Assembly (NCBI GenBank): GCA_963677225.1 | Contig: OY781923.1 | Coordinates: forward strand, 1,302,001-1,366,000 | Source: SABI01 sp028532915 | Lineage (GTDB): Bacteria > Spirochaetota > Spirochaetia > Sphaerochaetales > Sphaerochaetaceae | Reading direction: 5' to 3' | Length of the DNA stretch: 64,000 nt | Part shown: piece after piece, positions 1 to 8,699 of the stretch | Position numbering within the stretch: the first letter of the stretch is position 1 | Layout: each line of letters starts with the position of its first letter | The notes under the pieces: model-generated | Databases searched by the model: none | Seen by the model: the letters and a program-made list of their open reading frames with translations, nothing else | What the model was told of the DNA's origin: nothing | Program-made: the position numbers and the translations under genes

Positions 1-2
1 CC

Positions 3-743
3 TTTGTCGCGGAAGATTCCAAAAGTGTATCGGGACTCTATGTGGGAGGAAAGAAGGTTGAATCTGTTTCTGAACGGGAACTGTTCGCTGCCTGCAGAGA
101 GAATGATATCCATTATCTTGTACCGGTTAATGGACAGAAAACGGGATTCTACTGCGATCAGAGGGAGAATAGGAGGATCACCGCCACATATACGGAGGGG
201 AAAGATGTTCTTGATCTGTTCTCCTATACAGGAGGATTCACCCTTAATGCTCTCAAAAGCGGTGCACGCTCAGTATGTGCCGTCGACTCTTCACAGAAGG
301 CTCTTGCTCTACTGAATCAGCATATTAGACTGAATGAGGAAAAAGGGGTGATTCGGGCAGGCAGCAGCGCCGCAGTTACTACATGCAAAGATAACGTTTT
401 TGAATATCTGAGAAAGATCGATCCCGGAAAATATGATGTGATCATCGTCGATCCTCCCAAACTCGCCTCTGTAAAATCACAGGTCCCGCAGGCTCTGAAA
501 GCTTATAAGGATCTCAACAGGCTCGCATTCGAAAAAGTCAGGAAAGGAGGACTCGTGGCCACATTTTCCTGTTCGGCAGGAGTCGGCATCGATGACCTTA
601 AGATGGCCGTAGCGTGGGCAGCAAAGGATGCGCATAAAGAAATTCACATCCTTTCATTTTTCCACCAGAGCAGTGATCATCCCGTCCGTATAAGCTTTCC
701 TGAGTCAAATTATTTGAAAGGATTTTTACTTGAAATCATCTAA
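3..743 (+). CDS. rlmI: 23S rRNA cytosine methyltransferase, RlmI-like (5' end outside window)
   Basis: The reading frame is open from base 3, so the gene begins upstream of the window and only the C-terminal ~246 residues are present. The stretch GQKTGFYCDQRENR is the substrate-binding loop typical of the RlmI (YcaW) family of class I SAM-dependent m5C methyltransferases. It is followed by the SAM-binding motif I FSYTGGFTLNAL and the catalytic-region DPPK motif (IIVDPPKLA). A CSAG segment near the C-terminus (FSCSAGV) is consistent with the cysteine of m5C enzymes. The N-terminal PUA domain of the family would lie outside the window. No terminator is obvious before the next gene. Family membership is clear; the exact modified base is inferred. 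Confidence 0.78.
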   Translation, partial: FVAEDSKSVSGLYVGGKKVESVSERELFAACRENDIHYLVPVNGQKTGFYCDQRENRRITATYTEGKDVLDLFSYTGGFTLNALKSGARSVCAVDSSQKALALLNQHIRLNEEKGVIRAGSSAAVTTCKDNVFEYLRKIDPGKYDVIIVDPPKLASVKSQVPQALKAYKDLNRLAFEKVRKGGLVATFSCSAGVGIDDLKMAVAWAAKDAHKEIHILSFFHQSSDHPVRISFPESNYLKGFLLEII

Positions 744-803
744 ATAGGTGATAAATTTTGCTTAAAATGCCCTACAATCCCATAATTTTATGTATCCAAT
801 ATT

Positions 804-834
804 TTGTCTGTGTGTTATAGTAGTAATGTATAAT
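804..834 (+). promoter_or_regulatory. candidate sigma70 promoter for the nucleotidase gene
   Basis: A consensus -10 TATAAT lies at 829-834, about 32 nt before the GTG start at 867. The best -35 (TTGTCT, 804-809) is 19 bp away, a little long. This is the only strong -10 in the gap between rlmI and the nucleotidase gene. Confidence 0.4.
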
Positions 835-866
835 GACTCAAAAGAATGTCCATGAGGAGGAAACAC

Positions 867-3800
867 GTGAAACGTCTTTCAAAAAGTCTAATCACGGCAC
901 TGCTAGTTACTTTGCTTGCCTTCGCGTTTATTGGTTGTGGGACAACAGAAAAGGTGGAAGACATTCCACCTATGGCTGCTGTTGAAGCACCGGTAGGTCC
1001 AGAAGAAGCAGAGATTGCAGAAGTCGCTGAACCGGAAGCTCCCGCCCCTGCCGAGGTAGAAGCTCCTGTTGAAGTAGAAGAGGCCGAGCCAGAAGTTGCT
1101 GAAGCTCCGAAAATGATGCGTAAAGCTCCTACCGAAGATATGGTAGTGAAGAGCAATGACCGCTTCACTGAATTCGATCTTTACATTGCACATACAAACG
1201 ATGTCAACGGAGCGATTGAAGAAGGTGAAGGGATCGGATATGCAAAGCTTGCAACCGGGATCAAGTATGGTCGTTCTTTAACAGACAAAACCTTACTTCT
1301 TGATGCAGGTAACGTGGCGAGCGGCAGTCCTATGGTTGAGAAATTCTACGGCGAACCCGCCGGAGCATTACTTGACATGCTCGGTTATGACGCAGTAGCC
1401 CCGGGTCCTGAAGATTTCGCATATGGTGCAGAATATCTCAAGAGTGCGGCACGATTTGCACAGGAGAACAGTGATCTTCGCGTGTTGTCTGCAAATGTGC
1501 TGAATGCGGATGGCGAATGGGTCTTCCAGCCATACCAGTTGTACTACTTCAACGATTTTGTTGTAGCGGTAGCCGGTGTAACTGCCCCCCCAGCAGATAC
1601 GGAAGGGCTCTCATTCATTGATCCTGCAGTCGTTGAGAACGCTCAATATGCAGTTGATGAGATTCGAAAAGTAGCAGACTTTGTAGTACTGCTCGGAAAC
1701 ATCGGGAACGTCAACGGTATTACAAGCGAAGTTATCGCAGAGAATATTGATGGTATTGATCTGATTGTCGATGGAAAAGGTGCAATGGCACCTGCCGGCG
1801 GAAAGAAAGTCGGTATGACCACGATCGTGAATGCCGGAGAGAATATGAGCAGCGTAGGTCTTGTCGAGATTCATGTGAAAGACGACATGGCGACTGCTGT
1901 AACTCCTATCAGAATCACAGCGAAAGATGTACAGAATCCAAAAGCTTCACCATTGGCGAAAGCAGTTGGAATCACAAACGTACCTGCAGATCCTGAGACG
2001 ATGGCGTATGTGGACTATGTGAAGAAAGCATATGCTAAGACAATGATGAAAGAAGCTCCTGCCAAAGCAGAGAAACCGGCCAAAGCCGAAGCTCCTGCCA
2101 AGGAAGAGGCCAAGCCGGAAGTTGCTGAAGCTCCGAAAATGATGCGTAAAGCTCCTACCGAAGATATGGTAGTGAAGAGCAATGACCGCTTCACTGAATT
2201 CGATCTTTACATTGCACATACAAACGATGTCAACGGAGCGATTGAAGAAGGTGAAGGGATCGGATATGCAAAGCTTGCAACCGGGATCAAGTATGGTCGT
2301 TCTTTAACAGACAAAACCTTACTTCTTGATGCAGGTAACGTGGCGAGCGGCAGTCCTATGGTTGAGAAATTCTACGGCGAACCCGCCGGAGCATTACTTG
2401 ACATGCTCGGTTATGACGCAGTAGCCCCGGGTCCTGAAGATTTCGCATATGGTGCAGAATATCTCAAGAGTGCGGCACGATTTGCACAGGAGAACAGTGA
2501 TCTTCGCGTGTTGTCTGCAAATGTGCTGAATGCGGATGGCGAATGGGTCTTCCAGCCATACCAGTTGTACTACTTCAACGATTTTGTTGTAGCGGTAGCC
2601 GGTGTAACTGCCCCCCCAGCAGATACGGAAGGGCTCTCATTCATTGATCCTGCAGTCGTTGAGAACGCTCAATATGCAGTTGATGAGATTCGAAAAGTAG
2701 CAGACTTTGTAGTACTGCTCGGAAACATCGGGAACGTCAACGGTATTACAAGCGAAGTTATCGCAGAGAATATTGATGGTATTGATCTGATTGTCGATGG
2801 AAAAGGTGCAATGGCACCTGCCGGCGGAAAGAAAGTCGGTATGACCACGATCGTGAATGCCGGAGAGAATATGAGCAGCGTAGGTCTTGTCGAGATTCAT
2901 GTGAAAGACGACATGGCGACTGCTGTAACTCCTATCAGAATCACAGCGAAAGATGTACAGAATCCAAAAGCTTCACCATTGGCGAAAGCAGTTGGAATCA
3001 CAAACGTACCTGCAGATCCTGAGACGATGGCGTATGTGGACTATGTGAAGAAAGCATATGCTAAGACAATGATGAAAGAAGCTCCTGCCAAAGCAGAGAA
3101 ACCGGCCAAAGCCGAAGCTCCTGCCAAGGAAGAGGCAAAAGCTCCGATGGCTCCTGCGAAAGTAGAGAAGGCTATGCCTGATGTGGATGATGATGTAATC
3201 GTCAAATCTTACGACGGTGAGAAGAACTTCAACCTGTATGTTGTTCATACAAACGATGTTCACGGCCGAATCGAAGCAAGTGACGATGTTGTCGGATACG
3301 CAAGACTTGCCACTCTTCTTAAAATGGGCCGTTCGGTCACCGATAAAGCATTAGTGCTTGATGCAGGTGATGTCACTCATGGTACACTTCTTACAAATAT
3401 GTTCGAAGGCGAAACAGCCGGAGTTCTGCTGGATATGCTCGGTTATGATGCCGTTGCTCCAGGAAACCATGAATTCAACTATGGTAAAGAACGACTTATT
3501 GAAGCTGCTAAGATTGCTGAAGCAGCGACCGATATCAAAGTTCTTTCTGCAAACATCCTTGACGAAGACGGTAATATGGTCTTCCAGCCATACCAGCTGT
3601 ACTACTTCGACGGATTCACAGTCGGTGTGATCGGACTTACAACTCCTGACACAGAGACTAAGACTCATCCGAAGAATGTTAAGGGACTCTCCTTCATGAG
3701 CGATGAGGTCGTGAACAACGCTCAGGCTCTTGTCGATGAAGTGAACAGAAGAGCAGATTATGTGATCGTACTCGGTCATGTCGGTCTTGATGAAGACGGT

Positions 3801-4679
3801 TCATATGGAGTCACAAGCAAAATGATCGCTGAGAATATCGATGGAATCGACTTGTTCATCGATGGACACAGCCATGATGTTCTTGAGAACGGAATGAGAG
3901 TCGAAGACACTCTGATCGCTTCTGCCGGCGAATATATGAATTATGTCGGTATCGTAGAGATTCAGGTGAGAAACGGAAAGGCTGTTGATGAGAATGCCTA
4001 CCTGATTTCAGCTGAACAGGTCTCTGATCCTTCAACAAGTGAATTCGCCCAGATGCTGGGAATCAAGGAAGTAAAAGAAGATCCTGAAGTTCTCGCATAC
4101 ATCGAATCGCAGAAAGCAAAACTCGCTGAGATCACTCAGGAAGTTGTCGCTTATACTCCTGTGAAACTCGACGGCGAAAGAGCAAACGTCAGAACTAAAC
4201 CTACCAACCTTGGTAATATGATTGCAGAGGCTATGATTGAAGCCACCGGTGCAGATGTTGCACTGACAAACGGCGGTGGAATCAGAGCATCGATTGAAGC
4301 CGGCGATGTGACTCGCGGAGATATCATCACTGTACTGCCCTTCAACAACGTCGTAATCGTTGTTGAGGTTACTGGACAGGATATCTACGATGCACTCGAA
4401 TGGGGATACTCAAGACTTCCTGAAACAAACGGAGGCTTCCCGCAGACTGCAAACATGAGAATCATCTACAGCCGCTACAGTGATCCTGGTAACAGAATCA
4501 AGAGAGTACTCGTGAACGGTAAGTCCATCGACAAGGATGCTACCTACACATTGGCAACTAACGATTTCTTAGCTGCCGGTGGTGACGGATACACAATGCT
4601 TGATAAACCAGTTGTCATGTACGGTAAAGGCCTGGACGAAGTCCTGACAGATTACCTTGTAGAACACAACATGAAATAA
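867..4679 (+). CDS. three-module 5'-nucleotidase / metallophosphoesterase lipoprotein
   Basis: The start is chosen as GTG 867 because AGGAGG (855-860) sits 6 nt upstream; an in-frame ATG at 846 lacks such a site. The 1270-residue product begins with a lipoprotein signal ending in the lipobox FIGC, then an Ala/Pro/Glu linker. Two virtually identical 342-residue modules (about residues 76-417 and 418-759) are followed by a third, divergent module (about 785-1270). Module 3 keeps calcineurin-like metal ligands (TNDVHG, DAGDVTHG, GNHEFNYG, LGHVG, DGHSHD) and the 5'-nucleotidase C-terminal domain (NGGGIRA, PFNN, ATNDFLAAGGDGY), so it should be an active UshA/YfkN-type enzyme at the cell surface or periplasm. 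In modules 1 and 2 each of these ligand motifs is altered (DVN, AGNV, GPED, LGNIG, DGKGA) and the C-terminal domain is absent. PAK-rich linkers join the modules. An adhesin or binding role for modules 1-2 is only inference. Confidence 0.88.
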   Translation: MKRLSKSLITALLVTLLAFAFIGCGTTEKVEDIPPMAAVEAPVGPEEAEIAEVAEPEAPAPAEVEAPVEVEEAEPEVAEAPKMMRKAPTEDMVVKSNDRFTEFDLYIAHTNDVNGAIEEGEGIGYAKLATGIKYGRSLTDKTLLLDAGNVASGSPMVEKFYGEPAGALLDMLGYDAVAPGPEDFAYGAEYLKSAARFAQENSDLRVLSANVLNADGEWVFQPYQLYYFNDFVVAVAGVTAPPADTEGLSFIDPAVVENAQYAVDEIRKVADFVVLLGNIGNVNGITSEVIAENIDGIDLIVDGKGAMAPAGGKKVGMTTIVNAGENMSSVGLVEIHVKDDMATAVTPIRITAKDVQNPKASPLAKAVGITNVPADPETMAYVDYVKKAYAKTMMKEAPAKAEKPAKAEAPAKEEAKPEVAEAPKMMRKAPTEDMVVKSNDRFTEFDLYIAHTNDVNGAIEEGEGIGYAKLATGIKYGRSLTDKTLLLDAGNVASGSPMVEKFYGEPAGALLDMLGYDAVAPGPEDFAYGAEYLKSAARFAQENSDLRVLSANVLNADGEWVFQPYQLYYFNDFVVAVAGVTAPPADTEGLSFIDPAVVENAQYAVDEIRKVADFVVLLGNIGNVNGITSEVIAENIDGIDLIVDGKGAMAPAGGKKVGMTTIVNAGENMSSVGLVEIHVKDDMATAVTPIRITAKDVQNPKASPLAKAVGITNVPADPETMAYVDYVKKAYAKTMMKEAPAKAEKPAKAEAPAKEEAKAPMAPAKVEKAMPDVDDDVIVKSYDGEKNFNLYVVHTNDVHGRIEASDDVVGYARLATLLKMGRSVTDKALVLDAGDVTHGTLLTNMFEGETAGVLLDMLGYDAVAPGNHEFNYGKERLIEAAKIAEAATDIKVLSANILDEDGNMVFQPYQLYYFDGFTVGVIGLTTPDTETKTHPKNVKGLSFMSDEVVNNAQALVDEVNRRADYVIVLGHVGLDEDGSYGVTSKMIAENIDGIDLFIDGHSHDVLENGMRVEDTLIASAGEYMNYVGIVEIQVRNGKAVDENAYLISAEQVSDPSTSEFAQMLGIKEVKEDPEVLAYIESQKAKLAEITQEVVAYTPVKLDGERANVRTKPTNLGNMIAEAMIEATGADVALTNGGGIRASIEAGDVTRGDIITVLPFNNVVIVVEVTGQDIYDALEWGYSRLPETNGGFPQTANMRIIYSRYSDPGNRIKRVLVNGKSIDKDATYTLATNDFLAAGGDGYTMLDKPVVMYGKGLDEVLTDYLVEHNMK
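1092..3136 (+). repeat. 1,026-bp in-frame tandem duplication inside the nucleotidase gene
   Basis: Unit 1 (1092-2110) and unit 2 (2118-3136) line up at a fixed offset of 1,026 bp (342 codons). Every stretch compared is identical, including synonymous sites. Identity breaks at 2111 versus 3137. The lack of divergence implies a very recent duplication or ongoing gene conversion. Copy number could vary between isolates by homologous recombination. Confidence 0.93.
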
Positions 4680-4696
4680 TCGTCATATATGATGTA

Positions 4697-4725
4697 AAGG
4701 GCCACCTTCGGGTGGTCCTTTTTTA
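4697..4725 (+). terminator. rho-independent terminator of the nucleotidase gene
   Basis: A GC-rich stem with a TTCG tetraloop (GGCCACC / GGTGGTCC) is followed by six T residues, 18 nt after the stop codon. Confidence 0.85.
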
Positions 4726-4730
4726 TAGGT

Positions 4731-4965
4731 GTGTCCATCGTGAGGTGAAATCTGAAGGAAGCCGGAGGCAAAATCCTGAGCCAAATGAAGGGAGTGAGTT
4801 TGTATGGGGAACAACGTCAAACACTGCACGGTAGCTTACCGTGAAGGAGCCCTGTATCGCGTACGAGATTGCAATTACACTTATGATGATGTATTGGGAA
4901 GAAGATTGCCGGGATCTTATGTGATGAAGATTTCGATGTAAGTAATATCGTTCATTTATACATAT
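4731..4965 (+). other. non-coding segment, possible group II intron RNA remnant
   Basis: This ~235-nt stretch has no convincing gene. It carries words such as GAAATCTGAAGGAAGC and CCGGAGGCAAAATCC that, from memory, resemble domain I/II segments of bacterial group II introns. No intron-encoded reverse transcriptase or domain V/VI hairpin is present in the window. A 45-codon frame (4804-4941, MGNNVKHC...) preceded by a weak GGGAGTGAG is also possible, but it matches nothing I know. Confidence 0.3.
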
Positions 4966-4970
4966 AAAGC

Positions 4971-5000
4971 AAAAAATTAGCCTCCTTCTACGAAGGAGGC
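4971..5000 (-). terminator. terminator for the downstream minus-strand gene
   Basis: Read on the minus strand, GCCTCCTTC-GTA-GAAGGAGGC forms a perfect hairpin followed by TAATTTTTT. It lies ~20 nt past the stop of the 5021-5401 gene. Confidence 0.85.
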
Positions 5001-5020
5001 CGGTGTTAATGACCTTAAAC

Positions 5021-5401
5021 TTACTCTTTTTTGATCAGAACCCAGTCACAACTGTGTCCTTTAGTATCTCCTTTGCATGGAGGAAATCTTTTACCTACTT
5101 TCATATTTATCTGTCTGTTTTCATGTTCAGTGCACTGATAGAGACCCTCTATCTCACATTGTGTCCCAGTGTGCGCTGTTACCGTGGCTTCATCTTCGGT
5201 TTCTCCAAGCATAACGGACTTCATATCATTATAATACTTTAGCCAGATTATCAACAATGTCACGACAGTAGCAATGATCACGATCATATTGAAAGTTTTC
5301 TTAATGTTGGTCATTTCACCTATTGATAATAGGAGTAACAGAATTATCATCAGTACAATGACCGCAGCACTGATAATTACATACTTTTTTACATTCTTCA
5401 T
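5021..5401 (-). CDS. small membrane protein with C-terminal cysteine-rich domain
   Basis: This 126-residue product has two hydrophobic helices (about residues 7-27 and 37-55) and a cytoplasmic-type C-terminal domain: GLYQC...GKRFPPCKGDTKGHSCDW. That pattern resembles the small 'FPPC' zinc-ribbon-like domains found at the C-termini of some small bacterial proteins, but one of the expected paired cysteines is replaced by TEHEN, so metal binding is uncertain. A GGAGGG sequence lies ~10 nt upstream of the ATG at 5401, and the gene has its own terminator (4971-5000). It stands alone between the nucleotidase and the permease. Function unknown. Confidence 0.7.
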   Translation of the reverse strand: MKNVKKYVIISAAVIVLMIILLLLLSIGEMTNIKKTFNMIVIIATVVTLLIIWLKYYNDMKSVMLGETEDEATVTAHTGTQCEIEGLYQCTEHENRQINMKVGKRFPPCKGDTKGHSCDWVLIKKE

Positions 5402-5572
5402 CTATTAATTCCCTCCATTATGGGTAAATGACAAGGATAAAGGAGCCTTTTTAAGATGATTTGACAAGGATGTTTCGGTTCTTTCTACCAGTAATATTAC
5501 AACAGAAATGGAAATATTACAAATAATACCCGTTATATTGTAGAGCGTTACAGATTGATAAATATCTTAGGC

Positions 5573-5588
5573 GCAACAAAACGCAACA
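5573..5588 (+). promoter_or_regulatory. paired GCAACA (GTTGC) direct repeat upstream of the purine permease
   Basis: Two copies of GCAACA, at 5573-5578 and 5583-5588, have a 10-bp period, 69 nt before the permease start. The same core with the same period (on the other strand) occurs at 53163-53178 upstream of the ygfK island promoter. A TACAAT -10-like hexamer at 5618-5623 lies ~30 bp downstream, without a good -35, as expected for an activator-dependent promoter. The role is inferred from this sharing only. Confidence 0.4.
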
Positions 5589-5656
5589 AATTTGTAGCCT
5601 TGAGGCAAATTCAATGCTACAATGCTTAAACCATAATTATTCAATGAGGAGTCTCT

Positions 5657-7084
5657 ATGAGTTTAAGCAGTCAACAGCGTGATGAAGCGCGCAGTGAGCT
5701 GATATTCAGTTTAAATGAAAAACCGCCGATCGGACAGGCACTGGTTGCCGCCCTTCAGCATGCAGCAGCAATCTTCATCGGGATCATAACCCCTCCGATA
5801 GTTGTCGCCGGTGCACTGGGTCTCGATTCTGCGATGAAAAGTTATCTTATATCGATGTCACTGCTGGTATCAGGTATAGCCACATTCATCCAATGTCGGA
5901 AGATAGGGCCTGTCGGTTCCGGTCTACTGGCTATTCAGGGAACTAGTTTTACCTTTCTTGCAACTGTCACTGCTATCGGTCTGTGGGCAAAGGCTAACGG
6001 CGCGACGCAACCTGAAATGATAGCGACCATTGCAGGGACGGCCCTTCTGGGCTCTGTCGTGGAGATCATATTCAGCCGGTTCATTCCTCTTCTGCAGAAG
6101 ATAATTACTCCCTTGGTAAGCGGGATAATCGTTCTTCTCATAGGAATCAATCTCATTGCTGTTGCGATGAGGGACATTGGAGGAGGAACCTATATCTATA
6201 ATGTTCTTCCTGAGCAATTTGGAAGTTTTCAGAATCTTGTTCTTGCAGCGATCGTTCTGTTTTCAATCATCTTCTTCAACCGGATCAGGAATAAGTGGTT
6301 TAGGATGGGATCTATCTTCTTCGGTATGCTCGTCGGTTATATTGTTGCAGTCGTACTCAAAAGAGTCGATTTTTCATCAATCGGTTCTCTCTCACTGCTC
6401 ACAGTCCCCATACCATTCAAGTTCGGACTGAAAATTGCAGGACCATATATCATTCCGATGATGCTACTGTATCTTATCACAACGGTAGAGACTATGGGAG
6501 ATCTTACTGCGACAAGCATGATCAGCGGAGAGAGTGTGGAAGGTGAACTTTACATGAACCGTATAGCAGGTGGTGTCCTTGCCGACGGGGTGAACTCGGC
6601 GATTTCATCATGTTTCAACAGCTTCCCTGTCACGACGTTTTCTCAGAACAACGGTGTGATACAGATGACCGGTGTCGCTTCACGTTATGTCGGCTTCATC
6701 ATAGCGGGATTCCTCGCGCTATTCGGTATTTTCCCGATCGTCGGAGGATTGTTCAGTGTGATCCCATATCCTGTGATCGGTGGTGCCGTGCTCGTTCTAG
6801 CCGGGACGATAGCCGCAGGTGGTATCAGAATCATATCGACAAGTGTTCTCAACCGAAGAGGAGTGATGATCATAGCTATTTCACTGGGAATGGGAATCGG
6901 GGTAATCCTTATACCCGAGATTCTCCAGTATTTCTCACCGTTTTTCAAAAGCATGTTCTCTTCTCCGATAACCACGGGAGGTCTTGTAGCGATCTTCCTG
7001 AATATCGTTCTACCGAGAAACATGCAGAATCAGCGGGTTTCGAAAAAGCCTGAAAACGATATGATGGGACAGCAGGAGCTATAG
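5657..7084 (+). CDS. NCS2 nucleobase:cation symporter, xanthine/urate permease type
   Basis: This 475-residue polytopic membrane protein has NCS2-family hallmarks: the helix-1 histidine (ALQHAAAIF), AIQGTSFTF in helix 3, LITTVETMGD with the helix-8 glutamate, and the signature QNNGVIQMTGVASR. The QNNGxI..TGVASR form is characteristic of xanthine and uric acid carriers (PbuX, PucJ/PucK, UacT) rather than uracil carriers. The start codon follows GAGGAG, 6 nt upstream. The gene stands alone with its own terminator, but its substrate class matches the purine-catabolic island at 50-64 kb, and both share the GTTGC repeat motif upstream. Import of xanthine or urate for that pathway is the likely role; exact specificity cannot be read from sequence. 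Confidence 0.88.
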   Translation: MSLSSQQRDEARSELIFSLNEKPPIGQALVAALQHAAAIFIGIITPPIVVAGALGLDSAMKSYLISMSLLVSGIATFIQCRKIGPVGSGLLAIQGTSFTFLATVTAIGLWAKANGATQPEMIATIAGTALLGSVVEIIFSRFIPLLQKIITPLVSGIIVLLIGINLIAVAMRDIGGGTYIYNVLPEQFGSFQNLVLAAIVLFSIIFFNRIRNKWFRMGSIFFGMLVGYIVAVVLKRVDFSSIGSLSLLTVPIPFKFGLKIAGPYIIPMMLLYLITTVETMGDLTATSMISGESVEGELYMNRIAGGVLADGVNSAISSCFNSFPVTTFSQNNGVIQMTGVASRYVGFIIAGFLALFGIFPIVGGLFSVIPYPVIGGAVLVLAGTIAAGGIRIISTSVLNRRGVMIIAISLGMGIGVILIPEILQYFSPFFKSMFSSPITTGGLVAIFLNIVLPRNMQNQRVSKKPENDMMGQQEL

Positions 7085-7092
7085 AAATGATT

Positions 7093-7122
7093 CAACAGGT
7101 CGCCGAAAGCGACCTGTTGTTA
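7093..7122 (+). terminator. terminator after the permease gene
   Basis: A perfect 11-bp stem (CAACAGGTCGC / GCGACCTGTTG) with a CGAAA loop lies 9 nt after the stop codon. The T-tract is short (TTAT), so efficiency is uncertain. Confidence 0.7.
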
Positions 7123-7183
7123 TATGTAAAGCATTACGGTAAAGGATTATAAGTGGTATTCTTCTACTGAAAGGGGGTGTGTT

Positions 7184-7549
7184 ATGAAACCTGCGGAAAA
7201 ATCTCATATCGTATGGATACCGAGAATTCTCTCTCTCTTGTTCATAGCATTCATATTTCTGTTCTCATTAGATGTTTGGCAGCAACAGGATTTGACAGTA
7301 TGGCAGAAGTTAATCGGATTTGTTATTCACAATATTCCCGTCATATTGCTTGCCGTGGTCCTTGCTGTCTCATGGCACCACCCGGCTGCAGGAGCAATCC
7401 TTTACGGAGTCGCCGGATTATTCTATTTCATCATGATAGTTGATGATTTCGAACTCATCAGCTTTCTGATTCTTCCGGTCCCACTGTGGGTGATCTCTCT
7501 GCTGTTCCTTTTTGTGTGGAAGAGTAACCGTATGACAACTGAAAGATAG
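7184..7549 (+). CDS. small four-helix membrane protein, unknown function
   Basis: This 121-residue protein is almost entirely hydrophobic, with four predicted membrane helices. It resembles the small conserved membrane proteins that start with a 'W.PRILSLLFI..FLFSLDV' pattern (the DUF7670-like group, recalled from memory). The ATG at 7184 follows a GGGGG-rich ribosome-binding site (AAGGGGGTG). It is convergent with the tocopherol-cyclase-like gene, with only 13 nt between stops. No functional residue or partner can be identified. Confidence 0.75.
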   Translation: MKPAEKSHIVWIPRILSLLFIAFIFLFSLDVWQQQDLTVWQKLIGFVIHNIPVILLAVVLAVSWHHPAAGAILYGVAGLFYFIMIVDDFELISFLILPVPLWVISLLFLFVWKSNRMTTER

Positions 7550-7562
7550 CAGCAGGCGTCTC

Positions 7563-8699
7563 TCAGATGGCTCTCCGGCAATGCTTTCCGTATTCACATC
7601 CCGCATTCCTTATCTCAATACGGTCAGCCAAATTCTCAATTTTCCCGTTTCTCTTATAGAGACGTATTATGCCGTATCCTGTTCCTCCATTCCAAAGACG
7701 GTTATGAAGCTTTTTTCCGTTAGGGGCCTCATAGTTGATAAGAAGCATTTCATCGACCGGACATTCGACATGGAGAACAATTCTGGAATTATAGTTTTTC
7801 GCTTCTATATCCCACGAGTGTACTTTTGACCCTTCAGTGAAATCAAAGGCGACTGTCGGATTCTGCCAGAATTTCGAGAAGTTGTATTCATACATGATCC
7901 CTTCATAAAATAGACCTCCGAGAATCTTCCTGTTCAGCGGTACCATGAATATCTTGGGTTTTCCACCGCCGAATTCCACAGCTGAATTCCGTAGGGGCTT
8001 TCCTGTTATCTGGCTTCTGAGATTGCAGCTGCTGAGCCATAGCCAGGGGGAAGTGAAATCTCTACCCCAGTTCTTATCCGCGTAACCGAAAGAACTTTCC
8101 CTGCTGACCGTGTATGATCTTCCATCGAGAGTGACTTTTCCTGTAAATTCGCTTTTTATTCCTTCTGCGTGCCAATACATCTCGAAGGCCTGAATCTTTC
8201 TGAAAAAAGATGAGGCTCCATATCCGACATTAAAGGCGATCTTCTTTTCCACTTTTAAGTCCCAGCTCATAGATCCGTACTGACTCATGTATTCTTTATG
8301 AGAAACAGCTTCTTCCCTGCTCAAAGAGACTGAACCTTTCAGATGTTTCTCACTCAGAGTATTCTCTCCGATTGTGATATCCAGATGATTTGTGTTTGAT
8401 AAGAAGTCTGAAACAGGGTAGAAGTTATTTATCTGCCTGGCGTCAGTTCCCCATGTTCCCGCTTTGATCATAGCGTAGGAAGGTTTTCTGCCGGAAATTA
8501 GATTTTCCTCTTTCTGCCCAAGAATCGGTTCATCAGAACCAAGAGCCGGGTTACAGATATAGTATTCGATAAAAAAGGATTTTGCTTCACCGGTTTCGTC
8601 ATCATATCCTGTGAAATTATGCCACCACCAGTCGTAACCCTTCTTGGCCAGAGGACCTGTGAGCATGAACAGGTCTCGTTGTTCATCACTTTTGTTCAT
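7563..8699 (-). CDS. tocopherol cyclase-like protein
   Basis: The frame is open from 8855, but the start is placed at ATG 8699 (MNKSDEQRDL), just downstream of AGGGAAAG and where family-like sequence begins. The 378-residue product shows features of the tocopherol cyclase family (Pfam Tocopherol_cycl): an early YDWWWHNFTG segment, FFIEYYICNP, and the conserved FGYADKNWGRDFTSPWLWLSS block. In plants and cyanobacteria the family cyclises prenylquinols; anaerobic bacteria carry homologues of unknown function whose fold resembles lipocalin-like or AttH-type hydrolases. No signal peptide is evident and no isoprenoid-quinone gene lies nearby. A lipid-modifying role is inference. Confidence 0.75.
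   Translation of the reverse strand: MNKSDEQRDLFMLTGPLAKKGYDWWWHNFTGYDDETGEAKSFFIEYYICNPALGSDEPILGQKEENLISGRKPSYAMIKAGTWGTDARQINNFYPVSDFLSNTNHLDITIGENTLSEKHLKGSVSLSREEAVSHKEYMSQYGSMSWDLKVEKKIAFNVGYGASSFFRKIQAFEMYWHAEGIKSEFTGKVTLDGRSYTVSRESSFGYADKNWGRDFTSPWLWLSSCNLRSQITGKPLRNSAVEFGGGKPKIFMVPLNRKILGGLFYEGIMYEYNFSKFWQNPTVAFDFTEGSKVHSWDIEAKNYNSRIVLHVECPVDEMLLINYEAPNGKKLHNRLWNGGTGYGIIRLYKRNGKIENLADRIEIRNAGCEYGKHCRRAI

Noticed and set aside
1611..2900. Identical 87-residue minus-strand frames in both repeats of the nucleotidase
   Set aside because: They are mirror frames of the duplicated coding sequence, with no ribosome site or known domain.
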